A stretch of DNA of 64,000 nt from Neolewinella aquimaris (GCF_014197245.1 NZ_JACIFF010000009.1:124001-188000), one strand, 5' to 3'; numbered from the stretch's first letter, positions 25,798 through 34,962 are shown. Program-made: numbers and translations. The notes: a model not told the origin generated them from the letters alone.

Positions 25798-28533
25798 TCA
25801 CTTACCCAGAGCCGTTGGCACGAAAAACCGGTAGCTGCCGGAACCCAATAGAACCGTAACGTTCTTATCCGTTTGCTGCACCTCGTGGACCCCGTTCCCA
25901 CCGGTAAGTAGTTCACCATCCAGTTCAACCCGCTCCGCCGTAGCGTCGGGTAGCACGAGCTCAGCCGTCGTGTTCGGTGGGACGGTGATGTTGACCGTCA
26001 GGCCGGCATCGGACAGTTGCCATCCGCTGGCGGCGGGACCGTAGGGGGTAAGCAGTTCGGCGGTGGCGTCGGTCAGGCTGCCGCCGGGCCGGGGACGCAA
26101 CTTCAACCGTCGGTAGCCCGGTTCGCTTGCATCGGTATCCAGTCCGGCTACGGTCCGGTAGAGCCAGTCGCCCACCGCCCCGTAGGCATAATGGTTGAAG
26201 GAATTCATGGTGATGGCCTGGAAGGTAGAGTCGGGCTTGATGCCGTCCCACCGCTCCCAGATGGTCGTAGCGCCCCGGGTGACGGGATAGAGCCAGGAGG
26301 GGTATTCCTTCCGCTCCAGCAGTTGGTAGGCATCGTCGAGGTAGCCGAAGCGGGTAAGCACTTCCAGCAAGTAGGGCGTACCCAAAAAACCCGTGGTGAG
26401 GTGGCCGTAGGAGCGGACATTTTCTACCAGGCGCCGCGCGGCCTGCTCCCGCAGATCTTCCGGAAGAATGTCGAAGTGCAGGGCGAGCACGTAGGCCGTC
26501 TGGGTGCTGCTGACGAGTCGGCCGCCCGGAGTGACGTACTCGTGGAGGTAGGCCTCCCGCAGTTGTTTGGCCAGTTCCCGGTAGCGGGTGGCGTCCGCTG
26601 TTTTTCCCAGTATTTCCGCGGTCCGGGCCAACAGGTCGGTGGAGTAGACGAAGAAGGATTGGGCGATGAGGTATTTATCGGTTACCGCCGAGCGGCCGTC
26701 GTTGTCGTCGTTGGCGGAGTAGAAGAGCCAGTCGCCGAAGTGAAAGCCCGTATTCCAGAGCATACTTTCGCCGGCCTTTTCCTCCATATACCCCACCCAC
26801 GCCTGCATACTAGGGTATTGCTCTTCGAGAATGCGCCGGTCGCCGTAGGCCAGGTACATCGTCCAGGGGGCGATCGTCGCTACGTCGGCCCACCCGGCCG
26901 CGCCGGCGGCATTCGCTCCGAGTACGTGGGGGATGACGAAGGGCACGGAGCCCGATTCCAACTGATCGGCCGCGAGGTCCTTCAGCCACTTCTGAAAAAA
27001 TCCGGAGACGTCGTAATTAAAGGTAGCGGTGCGGGCGAACGCCTGGGCGTCGCCCGTCCATCCGAGCCGCTCATCCCGCTGGGGACAATCGGTGGGGACG
27101 TCCACGAAGTTTCCCCGCTGCCCCCACTGGATGTTGCGCTGCAGCTGATTGATCAGCGAGTCGGAACAGGTGAAGGTGCCGGTGGGCCTCATGTCGGAGT
27201 GGATGACCTCGGCGGTGAACCGATCCGGGGAAAGCGTGCCCGGCCACCCCTTCACCCGGATGTAGCGGAAGCCCATAAAGGTGAACTGCGGCCGAAAGGT
27301 TTCTTCGGCCCCGCCCGCCAGGGTGTAGTCGATGCGTTGCTTGGCGGCGCGCAGGTTGGTGGTGTAGAAGTTGCCCTCCTTATCCAAAACCTCGGCGTGC
27401 TCTACGGTCACTGTGGTTCCCGCCGGTCCGGACACGGAAAAGGCGACCCGCCCCACCAGGTTTTGGCTGAAGTCGAGTACGGTATCCCCCTCCGGAGTTA
27501 CGATCAGTTCTACGGGATCGAGCGTTTCGGTGACCCGCACTCCGGGGCCGACCGGTGCCACCAGTATCTCCTTGCTGTGGTCCGCCACCCGTACGCCGGC
27601 CCAGTTTTCGGCGCTGAATCCGGGCTCCGTCCACCCGCTTTGCTCCCGGCGGGCGTCGTACACCTCCCCGTTGTAGATGTCGGAGCTGCGGATCGCGCCG
27701 GTGCCGGCCCGCCAGTCGCCGTCGGTCGTGATGCGCTCGGTCTTGCCGTTGCGGTAGGTTACTTCGAGCTGGGCGAGCAGGCCCAGTTTCGTACCGTAGT
27801 GATTGCGGGCGTCGGCCCAGGCCAGGTAGCCGCGGTACCACCCGTCGCCCAGGGCTACGCCGATGGCGTTCGGACCGCTCCTGAGGTGATCGGTCACGTC
27901 GTAGGTCTGGTACTGCAGCCGCTCGTCGTAGACCGTCCAGCCCGGGGTGAGGAGCAGGTCCCCTACCCGCTTGCCGTTGATTTTTGCTTCGTACACGCCG
28001 TGGGCCGTGATGTAAAGCCGAGCGGAGACGATGTTGTTACCCAGGTCAAATTCCCGGCGCAGGAGGGGGGCGGGCATGGACCGGTCTTCTGCTTCGGTCA
28101 GGTCGGGCTCGATCCATTCGGCGGTCCAGTCCGCGGGTTCCAGCAAACCGGTTTCCCACCGGGCCGGTTGGCTCCATTCGGTGGGCTGGTCACTACCCGT
28201 CCAGGCCCGGACTTGCCATACGCGTTGCTCCCGCGACCCCGCCGCCGGTCCTGCGTAATCAACGAGCACGGAAGCGTCGGAATCGACCTTTCCGGAGTCA
28301 TGTATAAGCCTGCGCCCCCTGACCAAATCCGCCTCACTGGCCGCTACCCTAATCTGGTAGGCGGTCTGCATGATGTCGCGCTGATCGGACTGCAATTGCC
28401 AGCTAAGTCGGGGGTGAATTTCCCCTACCCCTAAGGTATTTTCTTGCTGCTCGAAGCGGAGGTTGGTTACGGAAACGTCCTGGGCATGGATGATGCCAAG
28501 ACCGAGAAACAGTAGAAGGAGCAAAAATCGCAT
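25798..28533 (-). CDS. GH78 alpha-L-rhamnosidase, secreted
   Basis: The 911-residue protein starts with signal peptide MRFLLLLLFLGLGIIHAQ. It shows the multi-domain layout of bacterial rhamnosidases: a fibronectin-like N-terminal domain, Bac_rhamnosid_N with GWTVYDERLQYQTYDVTDHL, a concanavalin-like domain, and the (alpha/alpha)6 catalytic barrel with DVPTDCPQRDERLGWTGDAQAFART. The acid cluster lies in this motif and in TTIWERWDG. It hydrolyses terminal alpha-L-rhamnose, here most likely from rhamnogalacturonan side chains or oligosaccharides. It starts 23 bases after the monooxygenase stop and ends 62 bases before the PmoA-like/ThuA start. The ATG at 28545 would add only four residues. Confidence 0.95.
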   Translation of the reverse strand: MRFLLLLLFLGLGIIHAQDVSVTNLRFEQQENTLGVGEIHPRLSWQLQSDQRDIMQTAYQIRVAASEADLVRGRRLIHDSGKVDSDASVLVDYAGPAAGSREQRVWQVRAWTGSDQPTEWSQPARWETGLLEPADWTAEWIEPDLTEAEDRSMPAPLLRREFDLGNNIVSARLYITAHGVYEAKINGKRVGDLLLTPGWTVYDERLQYQTYDVTDHLRSGPNAIGVALGDGWYRGYLAWADARNHYGTKLGLLAQLEVTYRNGKTERITTDGDWRAGTGAIRSSDIYNGEVYDARREQSGWTEPGFSAENWAGVRVADHSKEILVAPVGPGVRVTETLDPVELIVTPEGDTVLDFSQNLVGRVAFSVSGPAGTTVTVEHAEVLDKEGNFYTTNLRAAKQRIDYTLAGGAEETFRPQFTFMGFRYIRVKGWPGTLSPDRFTAEVIHSDMRPTGTFTCSDSLINQLQRNIQWGQRGNFVDVPTDCPQRDERLGWTGDAQAFARTATFNYDVSGFFQKWLKDLAADQLESGSVPFVIPHVLGANAAGAAGWADVATIAPWTMYLAYGDRRILEEQYPSMQAWVGYMEEKAGESMLWNTGFHFGDWLFYSANDDNDGRSAVTDKYLIAQSFFVYSTDLLARTAEILGKTADATRYRELAKQLREAYLHEYVTPGGRLVSSTQTAYVLALHFDILPEDLREQAARRLVENVRSYGHLTTGFLGTPYLLEVLTRFGYLDDAYQLLERKEYPSWLYPVTRGATTIWERWDGIKPDSTFQAITMNSFNHYAYGAVGDWLYRTVAGLDTDASEPGYRRLKLRPRPGGSLTDATAELLTPYGPAASGWQLSDAGLTVNITVPPNTTAELVLPDATAERVELDGELLTGGNGVHEVQQTDKNVTVLLGSGSYRFFVPTALGK

Positions 28534-28556
28534 AGGAGAGTGCAATGGTGAACCCC

Positions 28557-29621
28557 CTAAGGTATTGATCCGCCGTTAGTAAACTGTCCTGTACTTTCCT
28601 GTAACGGCACCCTCACGCCCTGCATCACCTCCGCCAGTAGGGTATGCGAATGCAATCGTGCGCCGTGGTCGAAAATATGGGAGGCCACCATCAGTTCGTC
28701 GATCCGGGTAAGCTTGGTGAATTCGCGCAGGTCTTCCTCCAGGGTGGCTTTACTTCCGAAGAATGAGGCGGACAGCATCTGCCCGACGTACTGCCGCTCG
28801 GCCTCCGACCAGAGTGCGTCCATGGAGTCGACGGGGGGCTGCATCAGTCGCCGTTTGCCGGTCACGATCCCCAGAAAGGCCTGCTGTAGGGTAGTCGCTA
28901 ACCGGTTGGCTTCCGCGTCCGTATCGGCGGCCACCACGTTCACGCAGGCGATCACGTAAGGCTCGGAGAGGACGGCGGACGGCCGGAAGTTTTCGCGGTA
29001 CCGCTTCAGAGCGGGTAGCAATTGCGCCGGAGCGAAGTGACTGGCGAAGGCATAGGGCAAACCAAGCAGGCCCGCCAAATACGCACTTTCCGTACTGGAC
29101 CCGAGAATGTAAATGGGCACGTCGAGTCCCTCCCCGGGAATGGCGCGTACCTGGCTACTTCGGTTCTCGGCGGAAAAGTAGGTCTGCAGTTGCTGAATAT
29201 CGCGGGGGAAGTCGTGGGCCGCGTCAAAACGATGCCCGCGAATGGCCCGGGAGGCAACCGGGTCGGTGCCCGGCGCGCGTCCCAGCCCCAGATCGATTCG
29301 GTTGGGGTAGAGCGAGGCCAGGGTGCCCATTTGTTCGGCTACGACCAGCGGCGAGTGATTGGGCAGCATGATGCCGCCGGAACCTACCCGCAGGGTGGTC
29401 GTACCGCCCGCCAGGTAACCGATCAGGATGGTCGGGGCCGAACTCGCAACGCCGGCCATGTTGTGGTGCTCCGATACCCACATGCGGGTGTAGCCGAGTT
29501 GCTCGATGTGGCGGGCCAGCTCCAGGCTTTTGCGGAAGGTATCGGCCGGTTGATCCCCCTCGGCGACGGCGGCGAGTTCGAGGACGGAGTAAGCGAGTTG
29601 GTGGGGAGGATTGCTAGACAT
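28557..29621 (-). CDS. LLM-class flavin-dependent oxidoreductase
   Basis: The 354-residue protein belongs to the luciferase-like monooxygenases, type MsnO8. Visible landmarks are the N-terminal YSVLELAAVAEG strand, RMWVSEHHNMAGVASSAPTILIGYLAGGT, and the flavin-phosphate region LRVGSGGIMLPNHSPLVVAEQMGTLASLYPNRIDLGLGRAPGTD. It would use reduced FMN supplied by a separate reductase. It is leaderless in export terms, so cytoplasmic. It lies head-to-tail with the rhamnosidase gene at a distance of 23 bases, but this does not link it clearly to pectin use. Confidence 0.92.
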   Translation of the reverse strand: MSSNPPHQLAYSVLELAAVAEGDQPADTFRKSLELARHIEQLGYTRMWVSEHHNMAGVASSAPTILIGYLAGGTTTLRVGSGGIMLPNHSPLVVAEQMGTLASLYPNRIDLGLGRAPGTDPVASRAIRGHRFDAAHDFPRDIQQLQTYFSAENRSSQVRAIPGEGLDVPIYILGSSTESAYLAGLLGLPYAFASHFAPAQLLPALKRYRENFRPSAVLSEPYVIACVNVVAADTDAEANRLATTLQQAFLGIVTGKRRLMQPPVDSMDALWSEAERQYVGQMLSASFFGSKATLEEDLREFTKLTRIDELMVASHIFDHGARLHSHTLLAEVMQGVRVPLQESTGQFTNGGSIP

Positions 29622-29700
29622 ATCGGTAGGGTTTCGACTGCCCCGGGCGGGGCCTACGAATACAATATGCCGCCGAAATGGTTGGGTGTCCCGCCGTCCG

Positions 29701-30459
29701 CTACCGCAGCGCTTCCATGCTATCCTGCCGCACCTGGATGATGCCGCGGCGGGGCCGGTCCAGATCGATGATGATAAATACCAACAGGCAGATCAGCAGG
29801 TTCAGCACCAGGGCGGGGACGCGGGAGCGACGTTCCCCCAGTCCGGTGGAATACCCGATGAGCGCCCCCGTACTCATAAAAAAGACGAACAGCAGGTAAA
29901 AAATCGCCGGGGGCACGTGGCGTTGCAGGGCGTCGATGCGGCTACCGTAGGCATCGATCATTTCGTTGACGGCCTGGAGGAAGTAGCCGGTCTTGACGGG
30001 GTTGGGATTGGCGTCGGCGGCCGCTACGCCGATGTCCCAGATGCGCTGCTGCAGGGCGGAGGTTTCCCGGTTTAGTGCTTTGCGTTCTTCGCGGTGGGTA
30101 AGATCGACTTCGGCGCTGCGGAGCCGCAGTTCGATGTACTCGTCGATGGCGACTTGCGCCTGACCGTCGAAGGGTTCCGGCAGCAGGGCGGTCCGCAGCT
30201 CGGCGGTACCGATGGCGTTGGCTTCGTTCACCTCGGCCCCGGAACGCTCGTCGTAGCGCTGGATTGACATGCTGAAGGTAAAGCCCAGGATAAGGGCCAG
30301 CAGACCGAGCACCCCACCCTGGATGGCGGAGGTTTGTGATTTGACGTCGCTGTCCGAACGATCGAGGTAGTATCCTCCCATCCGCAGTCCCAGCTCATTG
30401 GCGATGACGATGAGGACAAATAGGATGACCGCAATTAAAACACTGTTCAGGCTATACAT
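29701..30459 (-). CDS. DUF4239/bestrophin-like membrane protein, copy 2
   Basis: The 252-residue protein has an N-terminal transmembrane segment (SVLIAVILFVLIVIANELGL), a second in GGVLGLLALILGFTFSMSIQRYD, a soluble helical middle, and two C-terminal segments (AIFYLLFVFFMSTGALIGY and ALVLNLLICLLVFIIIDLDRP). The invariant GLLALILGFTF and DLDRPRRG patterns fit the DUF4239/bestrophin-like family, whose function is not known. It is a tandem duplicate of the upstream gene and follows it by about 19 bases. An ATG three codons earlier (30468) is possible. Confidence 0.8.
   Translation of the reverse strand: MYSLNSVLIAVILFVLIVIANELGLRMGGYYLDRSDSDVKSQTSAIQGGVLGLLALILGFTFSMSIQRYDERSGAEVNEANAIGTAELRTALLPEPFDGQAQVAIDEYIELRLRSAEVDLTHREERKALNRETSALQQRIWDIGVAAADANPNPVKTGYFLQAVNEMIDAYGSRIDALQRHVPPAIFYLLFVFFMSTGALIGYSTGLGERRSRVPALVLNLLICLLVFIIIDLDRPRRGIIQVRQDSMEALR
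29812..29829 (+). repeat. 18-bp dispersed word, copy 5
   Basis: GGCGGGGACGCGGGAGCG, inside the DUF4239-like copy 2 gene, encoding SRVPAL on the minus strand. Confidence 0.65.
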
Positions 30460-30478
30460 ATCGACCATGGGAGGTGAA

Positions 30479-31237
30479 TTATCGGAGGGCTTCCATGCTG
30501 TCCTGCTTCACCTCGATGACGCCGCGGCGGGGCCGGTCGAGGTCGATGATGATGAACACCAGCAGGCAGATCAGCAGATTAAGGACTAGGGCGGGGACGC
30601 GGGAGCGACGTTCTCCCAGACCGGTCGAGTAGCCGATCAGCGCACCGGTAGCAATGAAGAAAATAAAGAGCAGGTAAAAGATCGCCGGGGGCACGTGGCG
30701 GTTGAGCACGTCCAGTCGCCGACCCTGAGCGTCGATCATGTCGTTGACGGCGGTCAGGAAGTAGCCCGTCCGTACCGGGTTGGGCGCTTCGTCCGCCGCG
30801 GCTACCCCGATGTCCCAAATGCGCTGCTGGAGCTTGTTGGTGCGGGCATTCAGGGCTTTGCGTTCGGATACGCGCGTGAGGTCGATGTGGCTGCTCTCCA
30901 GCCGGAGGTCGATGTAGTCGTCGATGGCAGACTGCGCCTCGGTAGCGTAGGGTTCGGGGAGCAGGGAAGTGCGGAGCTCGGCCGTACCGATGGCGTTGGC
31001 TTCCTCTACTTCCGCGCCGGCCCGGCTGTCGTAGCGCTGAATCGACATATTAAAGGTAAAGCCCAGAATCAGCGCCAGCATACCGATAATTCCTCCCTGA
31101 ATGGCGGAGGTTTGTGACTTCACATCGCTGTCTGACTTATCCCGTGCCCGCTGCCCCAGCCGGAGTCCAAGAACATCGGCTCCGATAATTAAAAAGAACA
31201 GGATAGCGACGATAACGACGCTGTTGAGGTTGTACAT
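30479..31237 (-). CDS. DUF4239/bestrophin-like membrane protein, copy 1
   Basis: The 252-residue protein aligns without gaps to its downstream neighbour over almost the full length and has the same four-helix topology. The most conserved blocks are SDSDVKSQTSAIQGG, RHVPPAIFYLLF and STGLGERRSRVPALVLNLL. The N-terminal helix and the acidic middle differ most. Because both copies keep intact frames, they may form a hetero-oligomer or serve different conditions. A TATCTTCG element at 31256-31263 is a likely promoter for the pair. Confidence 0.8.
   Translation of the reverse strand: MYNLNSVVIVAILFFLIIGADVLGLRLGQRARDKSDSDVKSQTSAIQGGIIGMLALILGFTFNMSIQRYDSRAGAEVEEANAIGTAELRTSLLPEPYATEAQSAIDDYIDLRLESSHIDLTRVSERKALNARTNKLQQRIWDIGVAAADEAPNPVRTGYFLTAVNDMIDAQGRRLDVLNRHVPPAIFYLLFIFFIATGALIGYSTGLGERRSRVPALVLNLLICLLVFIIIDLDRPRRGVIEVKQDSMEALR
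30590..30607 (+). repeat. 18-bp dispersed word, copy 6
   Basis: Same sequence and coding context as the copy in the paralogous gene, so it probably arose by gene duplication and is not an independent copy. Confidence 0.65.
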
Positions 31238-31255
31238 GCAGGCGGTTTAGGGAGG

Positions 31256-31263
31256 CGAAGATA
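31256..31263 (-). promoter_or_regulatory. Promoter -7 element of the DUF4239-like pair
   Basis: TATCTTCG on the minus strand, 18 bases before the ATG, one mismatch to TAnnTTTG. Confidence 0.4.
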
Positions 31264-31394
31264 ATCCGGCCGACCGATGTAACAACACGATTCCGTGTGG
31301 GATTCAGTCCGCCTAAAACGATCATTCCGGCCGGCTTTTAGGTTACGGGTACACGGCCGAAACCTTTCCGCCGCCGCAGCAATTTCCGGATCAT

Positions 31395-32132
31395 ATGCTC
31401 GTACGTCCCCACCCCACCGGCTGGCGCATCACCCTCCACCCCGCCCACGGACTACTCGCCGCGGAGCTGTATACCCACCTGCCCTCCACCGTGCCGCCGG
31501 AGCTCGCCCTGCCGACCGTTCTGGCCGTCGCCCAACACGACGATCACCAGCTCGATTTTGCGGCGGGGGATTACCTGACGGAACGGGGGGCACCGAAGGA
31601 TTTTACCCTGCTGAAACTAAGCGAGGCACAGCGCAGCGAGCAGGCCGAAGGATTAATGAAAGATGCCTACCGGAAACACGGCTGGACCGGCCTGCTGATC
31701 GGCCGTCACTTTGAATTCCTGTATTCCGGACAACCGGTAGACGCCCGTTTAAAGAAATTGCTCCGCCAAATCTCTACCAAGCGAACGGAGATCCTTCATT
31801 CCCGGGCCTGGGCGGCGGATCTACTGGAAACTACCTACGGCAAGTTGCGGTTTTGCGACCGCCTGTCGCTTATCCTGTGCGGCGAGGAGGCTCCCTCCCC
31901 GGGACGCGAATTGGAAATAAACGACGCAATGGGCGAGTCGATCTTTCTGCGCCAGGAAGATGAATCACGCAAAGTCGTGGTACGTCCCTGGCCATTTGAG
32001 GAAGCGAGCTTTTCCGTTTCGGTAGAATCCTTCGTCCTGGACCAGCTCAGCTTCAAGAGCGGAGAAGAGTTGGGGAAAAAGCTCGCGGACACTCCGGCTG
32101 AGGTGCGCAGTTGGAACTTATGTGAGCAGTAG
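31395..32132 (+). CDS. DUF3891 family protein
   Basis: The 245-residue cytoplasmic protein has the DUF3891 features LALPTVLAVAQHDDHQLDF near residue 45 and YGKLRFCDRLSLILCGEE near residue 155. The HDD triad and the second region RFCDRLSL suggest an HD-like metal site, which is inference from appearance. No biochemical function is known to me. It is divergent from the DUF4239-like pair and converges on the small membrane protein gene with a 10-base gap. Confidence 0.82.
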   Translation: MLVRPHPTGWRITLHPAHGLLAAELYTHLPSTVPPELALPTVLAVAQHDDHQLDFAAGDYLTERGAPKDFTLLKLSEAQRSEQAEGLMKDAYRKHGWTGLLIGRHFEFLYSGQPVDARLKKLLRQISTKRTEILHSRAWAADLLETTYGKLRFCDRLSLILCGEEAPSPGRELEINDAMGESIFLRQEDESRKVVVRPWPFEEASFSVSVESFVLDQLSFKSGEELGKKLADTPAEVRSWNLCEQ

Positions 32133-32142
32133 CGACGGTGGG

Positions 32143-32355
32143 TCAGCCCCGGCTGGTTCCCCTTCGCCAGCGGCGCGATTTGCGCATAAATCCGATGCTG
32201 GCTATTGCATAAATAAGGTTCAGAAGTACGTAAACGGTGACGTATGGCATCACCTCGCCGATTTCCACTACCTGGCTTCCACTCAGGTAGATAATAACGC
32301 ATAGTACCAGGAATACCACGGATAAAACAAGGGCGACGGTAGAGAATAATTTCAT
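32143..32355 (-). CDS. Small two-helix membrane protein
   Basis: The 70-residue frame encodes two hydrophobic segments (FSTVALVLSVVFLVLCVIIYLSG and VTVYVLLNLIYAIASIGFM) and a strongly basic tail RKSRRWRRGTSRG, which by the positive-inside rule would be cytoplasmic. I do not recognise a family. The coherent membrane topology, lack of overlap with a better gene, and compact fit against DUF3891 support it as a real gene. Confidence 0.55.
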   Translation of the reverse strand: MKLFSTVALVLSVVFLVLCVIIYLSGSQVVEIGEVMPYVTVYVLLNLIYAIASIGFMRKSRRWRRGTSRG

Positions 32356-32788
32356 TAAGGGTTTATTTCAATAACGGCCTGCGTATTTCGCTCTGAGCCC
32401 GTTACATGAGTAGGTGCGGCAACATACAAGCGCGTCATGGTAACCATTACAATTACCATTGCGCATAGTTAAATGGCGAAGATACGCCGTCAGCAGAGTG
32501 AAGTGGGCGTTTATCTCAGCTACTTCTACCCACCTGTGTATTATCAGACCTCGACGTGAACCAAAGTGGTTAATACCTCGGTCTTCAGACCATTTCATGC
32601 TATATATGGAGACAGAAAGATATAACTCCCTTGAATATTTACCACAGCACACAATAGAAAAAGTAGTATTTACCCCCCTTTCTTTAGCTGTTCACATAAT
32701 TTATTGCTCCTGCGTCCCCGCCGTCCTCGGTAGGAGAAGCCGAGAAACCCAATCACTTGTGTTGGCGTATCCATATAAACGGCTCGGC
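32356..32788. other. AT-richer gene-free stretch
   Basis: This 433-bp stretch is visibly less GC-rich than its surroundings and holds no frame that looks like protein. It contains one copy of the 18-bp word and no terminal inverted repeats that I can see. It may be a decayed gene or an acquired remnant. Confidence 0.5.
32705..32722 (-). repeat. 18-bp dispersed word, copy 7
   Basis: The minus strand reads GGCGGGGACGCAGGAGCA, in the AT-richer spacer where its GC content stands out sharply. Confidence 0.8.
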
Positions 32789-34897
32789 CTAATTCACTGA
32801 AATATTGGAAGAGAAGGTCGCCTCACGAATTCGGCCGGACAGTACGTAAGTTCCGGAAGGCAAATCCGCTACGTCAATTTTAATTTGGTTGACGCCACCG
32901 TAAAAGGCCTGAATGCCCCTACGAACCGTACGCCCGTCTGCCGCGAGAAGCATCCACCGGCCACTTCCTTCCCCCTCCGAGTAAAGCTGGGCATACACTA
33001 CGGAAGCCGCGGGGTTGGGGAAAACGGACACTTTGATGCGGGGGATAGCAGCTGACGAAAACAGGGAGGTCGTCGCATCGCCGGCCCTAGCCGCTCCCGG
33101 AATCCAGGCGTCCGTGCCAGACTCGTAAGCGCCAATATCGGGGGAAGCTCCTACGTATTCTTCGGTGTAGCCCGCTACCTCCATTCCGGCATCGATCAAG
33201 TCAGACCCTGGTGCGGGCCTAAAATCCCGGCTGCCGCGATCTACGAAGGGGTTGGTATTTACGATAAGGTTATTGGTTTCGGTTTGCCCCTCCCAATCGC
33301 CGACGGTGCTGAAATTATTAATGACCCGGTTGTCACTCTGTACATATCCGTTCAGCCAGATGCCCATGGCCGATTCCGGTGCGTAAAAGCTGTTGTTGAT
33401 GATGTCGTTGTAGGAGGCGTCCCAGTTCATCTGCACGGCCGACCAACTGATGTTCCATACCATATTGTGGTGTATGGCATACCCCTTGCTGTTGTTGTCG
33501 AGGTAGATTCCGGCGGTGCGGCCGTCGGCATATTCCGGACCGTGGGAATCGTGGAACCAATTGTGGTGGATGGAGCTGTTCTTGCGGTTGGCATTGCCGA
33601 CTACGTAGTACATGCCGCCGTCGTTGTTGATCCGCATGCAATCGTAGACGTCGTTGTAGGCGAATTCCGTCTCTAATCCCGGCATATAAATGCCATCCCG
33701 ACCGGTCGCATAGAGGGTATTGTGGGTGACGACCGCACGATCGCAATTGATCCGGAGCGGGGAGGCGTGGATCCCCACCGTGTTGAAATTATGAATTTCA
33801 TTCTGCTCCACCACTACATCGGACACGCCGCCCCATCCCTGTACGAAGATGCCGTTGTGAGAGCCGTATTCGATCAGGTTGTTGCGGATAATGGTATTGG
33901 AAGCCTGCACATGCACACTGCCCGATCCCACCTGAGCGCTGGTATTGTCGAGCTCGTCGATCATCTGTAGTCCGTGGGTGATGACATTGTCTTCGATCAC
34001 GCAGTCGGATGCCCTGACGTGCACTTTCCCCCCGAATGTTTTCAGTCCGATGATCCTTATGTGGGGTTGCTCGAGCAGGATCGTTTGTTCGCGGGCCGTA
34101 TACTCGGCGGTGCCAGCACCCGGATCCACGCCGGTGGGGGGAATGAACCGGAGCGTATTCGTTGCCGTATCGAAATGCCACTCCCGGGGATGGTCCAGAC
34201 CGGCCAGGGACCCGATGAGGTAGGCCCGTCCCCGGTTGCCGTTGCGGAGGAGGGTCGGATTGTGGGGATTGAAGGGCCATTTAGTGATGTCCACGGCCGC
34301 GAAATTGACGGTTTGTCCCGCTACGCTGGTGACGGCCCGCGTCCAGCTGGTACCGGAGTGGGCGCCGAGGTACCAGATGTAGCCCCCGCTCCAGTCGCCG
34401 GGAGGAGCTGTGGAAAGGTCGATGCTCCCGGCGGTGCCTCCGGTGACCGGGTTCGCATCGATGGTGTAGGGATCGTGATCTAGGTTGTTCGGCCAGCGGG
34501 CGAGGTCCATCCGTTCTCCGTTGAAGTACAGGTTGTCAAGTCGGCCCAGTTTCATGGATACGGCGGCGGAATAATAGTTGTCGTCCGCGGTTTTAGTCCA
34601 TTCCGTAATCGCTTCGGTCGCGGACACGGTGACGGACTCTTCCGCATATGCCCGGTAGGTGATGGGTGCGGCCGCGGTCCCGGCATTGACCGGTGAGAGT
34701 ACTTCGCGGTAAGTGCCGCCCCGAATTAGGCAAACATCTCCCGCCTGCAAAACCGAGGACGCCTTGGCAATGGTCCGAAAGGGTGCTTCCCGGGTGCCGG
34801 GATTGTCGTCGTCGCCATCGGTAGCTACGTAGTAGTCGGTAGCGAATAAGGTAACCAGCGTAGTCAAAAGAAAACTGAGGGTCAGTAGGTATTTCAT
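32789..34897 (-). CDS. Right-handed beta-helix protein with T9SS sorting domain
   Basis: The 702-residue protein has a signal peptide, then a DYYVATDGDDDNPGT start typical of DUF1565/pectate-lyase-like helices. The middle (about 280-560) has many short N-rich turns such as NTIIRNNLIEYGSHNGIFVQ, the pattern of parallel beta-helix repeats. The last 75 residues form a T9SS type A sorting domain with VFPNPA and LPSGTYVLSGR, so it is secreted or surface-attached through the outer membrane. It could be a polysaccharide lyase or mannuronan-epimerase-like enzyme, but I cannot name catalytic residues. It is close to, but not contiguous with, the pectin island. Confidence 0.85.
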   Translation of the reverse strand: MKYLLTLSFLLTTLVTLFATDYYVATDGDDDNPGTREAPFRTIAKASSVLQAGDVCLIRGGTYREVLSPVNAGTAAAPITYRAYAEESVTVSATEAITEWTKTADDNYYSAAVSMKLGRLDNLYFNGERMDLARWPNNLDHDPYTIDANPVTGGTAGSIDLSTAPPGDWSGGYIWYLGAHSGTSWTRAVTSVAGQTVNFAAVDITKWPFNPHNPTLLRNGNRGRAYLIGSLAGLDHPREWHFDTATNTLRFIPPTGVDPGAGTAEYTAREQTILLEQPHIRIIGLKTFGGKVHVRASDCVIEDNVITHGLQMIDELDNTSAQVGSGSVHVQASNTIIRNNLIEYGSHNGIFVQGWGGVSDVVVEQNEIHNFNTVGIHASPLRINCDRAVVTHNTLYATGRDGIYMPGLETEFAYNDVYDCMRINNDGGMYYVVGNANRKNSSIHHNWFHDSHGPEYADGRTAGIYLDNNSKGYAIHHNMVWNISWSAVQMNWDASYNDIINNSFYAPESAMGIWLNGYVQSDNRVINNFSTVGDWEGQTETNNLIVNTNPFVDRGSRDFRPAPGSDLIDAGMEVAGYTEEYVGASPDIGAYESGTDAWIPGAARAGDATTSLFSSAAIPRIKVSVFPNPAASVVYAQLYSEGEGSGRWMLLAADGRTVRRGIQAFYGGVNQIKIDVADLPSGTYVLSGRIREATFSSNISVN

Positions 34898-34962
34898 GCC
34901 GTCAATGTAGAACGCTGGGCCGGCAGGTGCTTAGTAGATACACATATGGGTTAAGCTTTTGG

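Noticed and set aside
23783-25834. Long plus-strand open frame opposite the PmoA-like/ThuA gene
   Set aside because: Same cause: low-information antisense peptide against a well-supported minus-strand gene.
26017-28434. Long plus-strand open frame of about 805 codons opposite the GH78 gene
   Set aside because: It is a mirror of GC-rich codon use on the opposite strand. The peptide is Gly/Val/Arg-rich without a recognisable fold, while the minus strand encodes a complete rhamnosidase.
32368-32800. Short open frames on both strands in the AT-richer spacer
   Set aside because: Irregular composition, no hydrophobic or conserved pattern, and overlap with each other and with the 3' end of the beta-helix gene.
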